Shown here: one piece after another, positions 6,219 through 9,005 of the stretch
Layout of the letters: every line of letters starts with the position of its first letter
Numbering within the stretch: position 1 is the stretch's first letter
From: Deltaproteobacteria bacterium
GTDB taxonomy: Bacteria; Desulfobacterota; DSM-4660; Desulfatiglandales; Desulfatiglandaceae
Assembly (NCBI GenBank): GCA_013349725.1
Contig: DUZB01000166.1
Span: 1 to 9,005 of the forward strand
Length of the DNA: 9,005 nt
Direction of reading: 5' to 3'
Notes under the pieces: model-generated
Told to the model about the DNA's origin: nothing
The model's input: only the letters and a program-made list of their open reading frames with translations
The model's database searches: none
Translations under genes and position numbers: made by a program

Positions 6219-7313
6219 TTATTTGTCGCCGATACTTCTCAGCGCCAAACCCACTGCCACACCGGCCTGTGGAGCGATATAGTTCAGATAATCCAGGTCA
6301 AAATGTTTTTCGTTGATGGAAATATCAAAGAACGGATTCAATTCCTTTACGGTGATTCCGGTTTCCATTTCAAGGTATCTGGCAAATCCCGGTAGCCTGC
6401 ATGACCCGCCGGCTAACAGAATTTCCGCCACGGGTCCACCAGCGTATGTCCCGGCAACAAACTCCAGCGCGCGCCTGATTTCCTTGACCCAGGTGGAGAC
6501 CTGGGAAGTGAATATGCTTTCCAGAGAGTCTCGACGTCCTTTTTCTTCGGAACCTCCCAGCTTGATTTTTTCCGCTTCCTCAAAAGTCACATCGAAAGCG
6601 GCCATGATATCTCCATTAATCCGTGCTCCGCCATAGGACGAATCTCTGGAAAATATGGAAATCCCATTTCTTATGGTGTTTATCTGCAGTTCGTTGGCGC
6701 CGATGTTTATGATGGCAAAACTGCCCAGAGGGTTCTCAACGCTTACTTCCACTGCGTTCTGGAGGGCGAATACATCAACATCCAGGATTACAGGATTCAG
6801 GTTTGCGGCATTGATTAGGTTGATGTATTCTTCCACCACATCTTTTTTGGCTGCAACCAGCATGACATCCATCATCTGTGACGTTGCCGGCGCTTTTTTG
6901 TCATCTTCATCCTCATCACTGTCACTTTTTACACGGGGTAAAACGGCAAAATCGATATTGACATCATTGATGTCGAAGGGGATATGTTTTTCGGCCTCTT
7001 GGTGGATGAGCGCTTCCATTTCCGTTTCATCCGTTTTATCCAGTTCTATTTTTTTTGCAATCACCGCATAACCGGACAGAGATACGGCAACATTCCGGTT
7101 GTTCACCCGCAGGTTGTCAAACAGGTTCCTGATAACGTTGGATACCGCTTCAATATCCTTGATGGAGCCTTCCACAATGGCTCCATGGGGGACTCCCACC
7201 ATGCCGAAATTTTTGAGGTTTCTTCCGTTCTTGGTGTGTTCGATCTCCACCAGTTTAATGGCGCAGGAGCCTATGTCGAGACCAACAACTTGATTTTTAT
7301 TAAGAATTGCCAT
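6219..7313 (-). CDS. pilM: Type IV pilus assembly protein PilM (actin-like ATPase)
   Basis: PilM is a cytoplasmic actin/FtsA-like nucleotide-binding protein that binds the N-terminus of PilN and connects the alignment complex to the motor. The 364-residue product shows the phosphate-1 loop VVGLDIGSCAIKLVEI near the N-terminus, the segment EMEALIHQEAEKHIPFDINDV typical of PilM, the phosphate-2 strand FAIINIGANELQI, the SYGGARIN segment, and the adenosine loop EILLAGGSCRLPGF. It ends with a typical QAGVAVGLALRS. A short acidic insert (SDSDEDEDDKK, about residues 130-140) looks like a surface loop. The ATG at 7313 was chosen; a GTG two codons upstream (7319) is possible. Neither has a clear Shine-Dalgarno sequence. 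It is the first gene of the minus-strand cluster, behind a strong promoter. Confidence 0.95.
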   Translation of the reverse strand: MAILNKNQVVGLDIGSCAIKLVEIEHTKNGRNLKNFGMVGVPHGAIVEGSIKDIEAVSNVIRNLFDNLRVNNRNVAVSLSGYAVIAKKIELDKTDETEMEALIHQEAEKHIPFDINDVNIDFAVLPRVKSDSDEDEDDKKAPATSQMMDVMLVAAKKDVVEEYINLINAANLNPVILDVDVFALQNAVEVSVENPLGSFAIINIGANELQINTIRNGISIFSRDSSYGGARINGDIMAAFDVTFEEAEKIKLGGSEEKGRRDSLESIFTSQVSTWVKEIRRALEFVAGTYAGGPVAEILLAGGSCRLPGFARYLEMETGITVKELNPFFDISINEKHFDLDYLNYIAPQAGVAVGLALRSIGDK

Positions 7314-7322
7314 AATCACAGT

Positions 7323-7350
7323 AAGGGCTTCGAAATGGGGAATTGCCCTT
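7323..7350 (-). promoter_or_regulatory. Small hairpin just upstream of the pilM start
   Basis: AAGGGC (7323-7328) and GCCCTT (7345-7350) are complementary arms with a 16-nt loop. In the pilM mRNA the hairpin would end about 9 nt before the ATG, where a ribosome site would be expected and none is visible. The stem is only 6 bp, so a regulatory role is speculative. Confidence 0.3.
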
Positions 7351-7490
7351 TTAGATCGATTTCCGCCTGTATGGAACCAAGTTTCTTAAACCTGAGAATG
7401 CCAGGGAAAGTGTCGCGCCAGATTTAAGAATGCCCTAATCCACCGCAGTATATGAGGATCTATCTTACAGCCTTTTTTGATATTTTTCGC

Positions 7491-7519
7491 TTTATAGCAA
7501 AAAAAAGCCCTGTTGTCAA
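7491..7519 (-). promoter_or_regulatory. Sigma-70 type promoter for pilM
   Basis: On the minus strand, TTGACA (7519-7514) is followed by exactly 17 bp and TATAAA (7496-7491). The -35 is a full consensus and the -10 differs at one position. Transcription would start near 7484, giving an untranslated leader of about 170 nt before pilM. An AT-rich stretch lies upstream of the -35. Confidence 0.7.
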
Positions 7520-7671
7520 TAGTATAGTATAGATTTTTAAAATAAGCTCTAAAGTTCCGTAACCGATGGAAGGCAATGATAGCACGAAGGAGGATGCAAG
7601 GATAGAATTTTCTTTACAACAGGGGCTGGAAGAATTAAGTTCCGGGGAAAAAATTATAATCTAAAAAATGC

Positions 7672-7813
7672 GGTTAGCGGTTAGCTATTAGCTGAACAAC
7701 ATCAAAACGTTGATAGCCAATAAAGTTTCGTCAAAAAGTAGGATTTCCAAATCAGAGAAAAGCATGTAAATGGTCTCGGTCTTTAAGCTAACGGCTAATA
7801 GCTAAAAGCTAAT
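7672..7813. repeat. Inverted heptamer repeat, GCTAAT family, in front of lepB
   Basis: The left arm (7672-7692) reads ggttagc, ggttagc, tattagc. The right arm (7786-7813) reads agctaac, ggctaat, agctaaa, agctaat. The arms are complementary over roughly 20 bp and enclose 93 bp of non-coding sequence. The right arm ends 17 bp before the lepB ribosome site, so the structure may be transcribed as part of the lepB leader. Confidence 0.75.
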
Positions 7814-7830
7814 TGCGGCATTCATGTATA

Positions 7831-7836
7831 AGGGGG
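7831..7836 (+). promoter_or_regulatory. Ribosome binding site deciding the lepB start
   Basis: AGGGGG lies 6 nt before TTG 7843. No in-frame ATG exists before the conserved transmembrane segment, and the other upstream TTG (7813) falls in a repeat and lacks such a site. This decides the TTG start. Confidence 0.7.
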
Positions 7837-7842
7837 CATTTC

Positions 7843-8463
7843 TTGAGCATTAAAGAACCAAAAAGCAAACTGAGGAAAAAGAGTGTATTCCGTGAATATG
7901 CTGAGGCAGCGGCCATTGCGGTCATATTGGCCCTCTTCATACGGACTTTCGTGGTACAGGCCTTCAAGATTCCCTCCGGATCCATGGAGCCGACCCTGCT
8001 TATAGGCGACCACATCCTGGTAAACAAATTTATCTATGGCATAAAGATCCCGTTTTTAGACACAACGCTGATCCCCATAAGCGACCCAAAAAGGGACGAT
8101 GTGATCGTTTTTATCTATCCGGTGGACAAAAGTAAGGATTTCATAAAACGGGTCATCGGACTTCCAGGCGACAAGGTGGAGATGAAAGAGCAGAAAATTT
8201 ATATTAACGGAGAACTTTTCGAAGACAAGCATGGCGTCTTTTCCCGGAATCCTTCTTCTGACAGGGGCCTGGTCCGTGAAGGGTCAGATTTCGGTCCCGT
8301 CATTGTTCCCGAGGGGCATCTGTTTGTTATGGGGGACAACCGGGATCACAGCTACGACAGCCGGTTCTGGGGATTTGTGCCTCTCGATGCGGTAAAAGGA
8401 AAAGCCTTTATCATCTACTGGTCATGGCCCCATTGGAAACGTTTCCTGCACGTGATCCGTTGA
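7843..8463 (+). CDS. lepB: Signal peptidase I
   Basis: LepB cleaves signal peptides from exported pre-proteins at the outer face of the inner membrane. The 206-residue product, starting at TTG 7843, has a basic N-terminus (KEPKSKLRKKS) and one membrane segment (about 20-40). Box B is IPSGSMEPTL with the catalytic Ser47. Box D is FIKRVIGLPGD with the general-base Lys102. Box E is MGDNRDHSYDSRFWGFV, about 163-179. Length and box order fit the compact single-membrane-span LepB of non-enteric bacteria. It stands alone on the plus strand, flanked on both sides by repeat arrays. Several exported proteins in this window (the 479-residue protein, PilP) would be potential substrates, but a specific functional link to the pilus is not implied. 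Confidence 0.96.
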   Translation: MSIKEPKSKLRKKSVFREYAEAAAIAVILALFIRTFVVQAFKIPSGSMEPTLLIGDHILVNKFIYGIKIPFLDTTLIPISDPKRDDVIVFIYPVDKSKDFIKRVIGLPGDKVEMKEQKIYINGELFEDKHGVFSRNPSSDRGLVREGSDFGPVIVPEGHLFVMGDNRDHSYDSRFWGFVPLDAVKGKAFIIYWSWPHWKRFLHVIR

Positions 8464-8519
8464 GGTAAGGGCCTCCGGAATCGCATCTTGCATGCTTCTT
8501 TTCACGTGAGAGGCAAGAG

Positions 8520-8585
8520 GCTGAAAGCTCAAAGCTGAAAGTGTTTTCAGCTGCGCCCTTTGAGCTTTGAGCTTTAAGCTTTGAG
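8520..8585. repeat. Inverted heptamer repeat, GCTCAAA family, after lepB
   Basis: The left arm (8520-8540) reads gctgaaa, gctcaaa, gctgaaa. The right arm (8558-8585) reads ctttgag, ctttgag, ctttaag, ctttgag. The arms pair around a 17-nt loop. It begins 57 bp after the lepB stop. It could protect or end the lepB transcript, but no T-run follows. Confidence 0.8.
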
Positions 8586-8735
8586 CTATGAAGGGACACT
8601 GCCCCCAGTAGAACACCTTCCTTCAACCTCTCATACGATCATTCCAGAGAATCTTCGAAATTCTTCCATAAATGCTTGACAACACAAGTGCATCATTTTA
8701 CCTTAACAAGTTAGACTTACACAAATTTGATGGTC

Positions 8736-8854
8736 TCGTAAAAAGTCGGATATCATCCGTTTTCGTCATTCCAGCGAACGCGGGAATCCAGGAACATCAG
8801 GTGCTTATGGACTCCCGCGTTCGCGGGAGTGACGGCCTTGGGGGCTTTTTTCGA
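8736..8854. mobile_element. MITE-like palindromic element, copy 2
   Basis: A 119-bp copy in the opposite orientation to 5420-5538, same length, with about 15 differences by eye. The left end (tcgtaaaaagtc) is kept, but the right end has drifted (cttttttcga), so the terminal inverted repeat is imperfect. The inner hairpins use cgttcgcg rather than ctttcgcg, with changes on both sides of the stem (attccagcgaacgcgggaat). It encodes nothing. Confidence 0.82.
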
Positions 8855-8925
8855 GAGGTTTTAAGTTTCAAATTATTGATATCATATATGAATATTACAT
8901 CCTAAAACGTAACACTTAAAACGGG

Positions 8926-9005
8926 GTGAATTCGACTTCTTACGAATTCATCAAATTCGAAGCTAAACCACAATGGTATGATGAGAAAGGAAAGGTTTTA
9001 TGGGA
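8926..9005 (+). CDS. Possible start of an unrecognised gene, cut by the right edge
   Basis: From GTG 8926 the frame is open to the end of the window and reads MNSTSYEFIKFEAKPQW, then YDEKGKVLW. The composition is plausible for a real protein, and an in-frame stop lies just upstream (8917-8919). There is no convincing ribosome site and too little sequence to assign a family. Confidence 0.3.
   Translation, partial: MNSTSYEFIKFEAKPQWYDEKGKVLW

Larger units (their letters stand above)
7320..7842. other. Divergent intergenic region pilM / lepB
   Basis: It holds, from left to right, the pilM leader with a small hairpin (7323-7350), the pilM promoter (7491-7519, minus strand), about 150 bp with no recognised element, the heptamer inverted repeat (7672-7813) and the lepB ribosome site. 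For lepB I see only a TATAAT at 7655-7660 without an acceptable -35, so its promoter is not assigned. No gene is supported. Confidence 0.6.
8464..8925. other. Intergenic region after lepB
   Basis: It contains the heptamer hairpin (8520-8585) and MITE copy 2 (8736-8854). A TTGACA at 8676-8681 with 17 bp to TACCTT (8699-8704) is a weak plus-strand promoter candidate. Open frames here (plus strand 8672-8905; minus strand 8411-8626) are translations of the repeats. No gene is supported. Confidence 0.6.

Noticed and set aside
7550..7580. CCGTAACCGATGG, resembling the 3' end of a GEMM-I (cyclic di-GMP) riboswitch
   Set aside because: The other conserved parts of GEMM-I (the GGGCAAACC and GACGCAAAGCC type segments) are absent upstream, so the match is by chance.
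8520..8585. Hairpin after lepB as an intrinsic terminator
   Set aside because: The stem is AT-rich and made of heptamers, and no run of T follows on either strand.
8672..8905. 77-residue plus-strand open frame after lepB
   Set aside because: It runs through MITE copy 2 and gives the same VFVIPANAGIQ type peptide; it is a repeat artefact.

Overview
The window carries a type IV pilus alignment and secretin cluster on the minus strand, a signal peptidase I gene (lepB) on the plus strand, and an unusual load of short intergenic repeats. Gene order, protein character and repeat types suggest a Desulfobacterota (deltaproteobacterial) chromosome, quite possibly from an environmental or assembled genome. 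That placement is inference, because no rRNA or taxon-specific marker is present. No tRNA, rRNA, CRISPR array or transposase gene was seen.

In transcription order the minus strand reads pilM (7313-6219), a DUF4160/DUF2442 pair (6160-5665), a repeat-filled gap of about 400 bp, pilN (5257-4661), pilO (4657-3977), pilP (3957-3355), an unrecognised 479-residue exported protein (3290-1851), and pilQ (from 1813 off the left edge). PilM is the cytoplasmic actin-like protein that binds the INLLP tail of PilN. PilN and PilO span the inner membrane, PilP links them to the outer membrane secretin, and PilQ is that secretin. A very good sigma-70 promoter (7519-7491, minus strand) precedes pilM, with a leader of about 170 nt.

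Two things break the usual pilMNOPQ order. A DUF4160/DUF2442 pair plus repeats sits between pilM and pilN. A secreted protein with a FlgO/CsgG/TolB-N-like segment sits between pilP and pilQ; its position makes it a candidate accessory factor of the secretin or alignment complex.

lepB (7843-8463) is complete, with all catalytic boxes, and diverges from pilM across about 530 bp.

The intergenic DNA is dominated by two repeat classes. The first is a 119-bp palindromic MITE-like element present twice in opposite orientation (5420-5538 and 8736-8854). The second is a set of arrays built from 7-bp units, mostly with inverted arms, at 3310-3351, 5349-5389 with 5586-5619, 5656-5676, 7672-7692 with 7786-7813, and 8520-8540 with 8558-8585. 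The unit sequence differs between arrays but the 7-bp period and hairpin layout recur. One MITE copy sits inside one heptamer hairpin. This shared architecture is the most interesting signal in the window.
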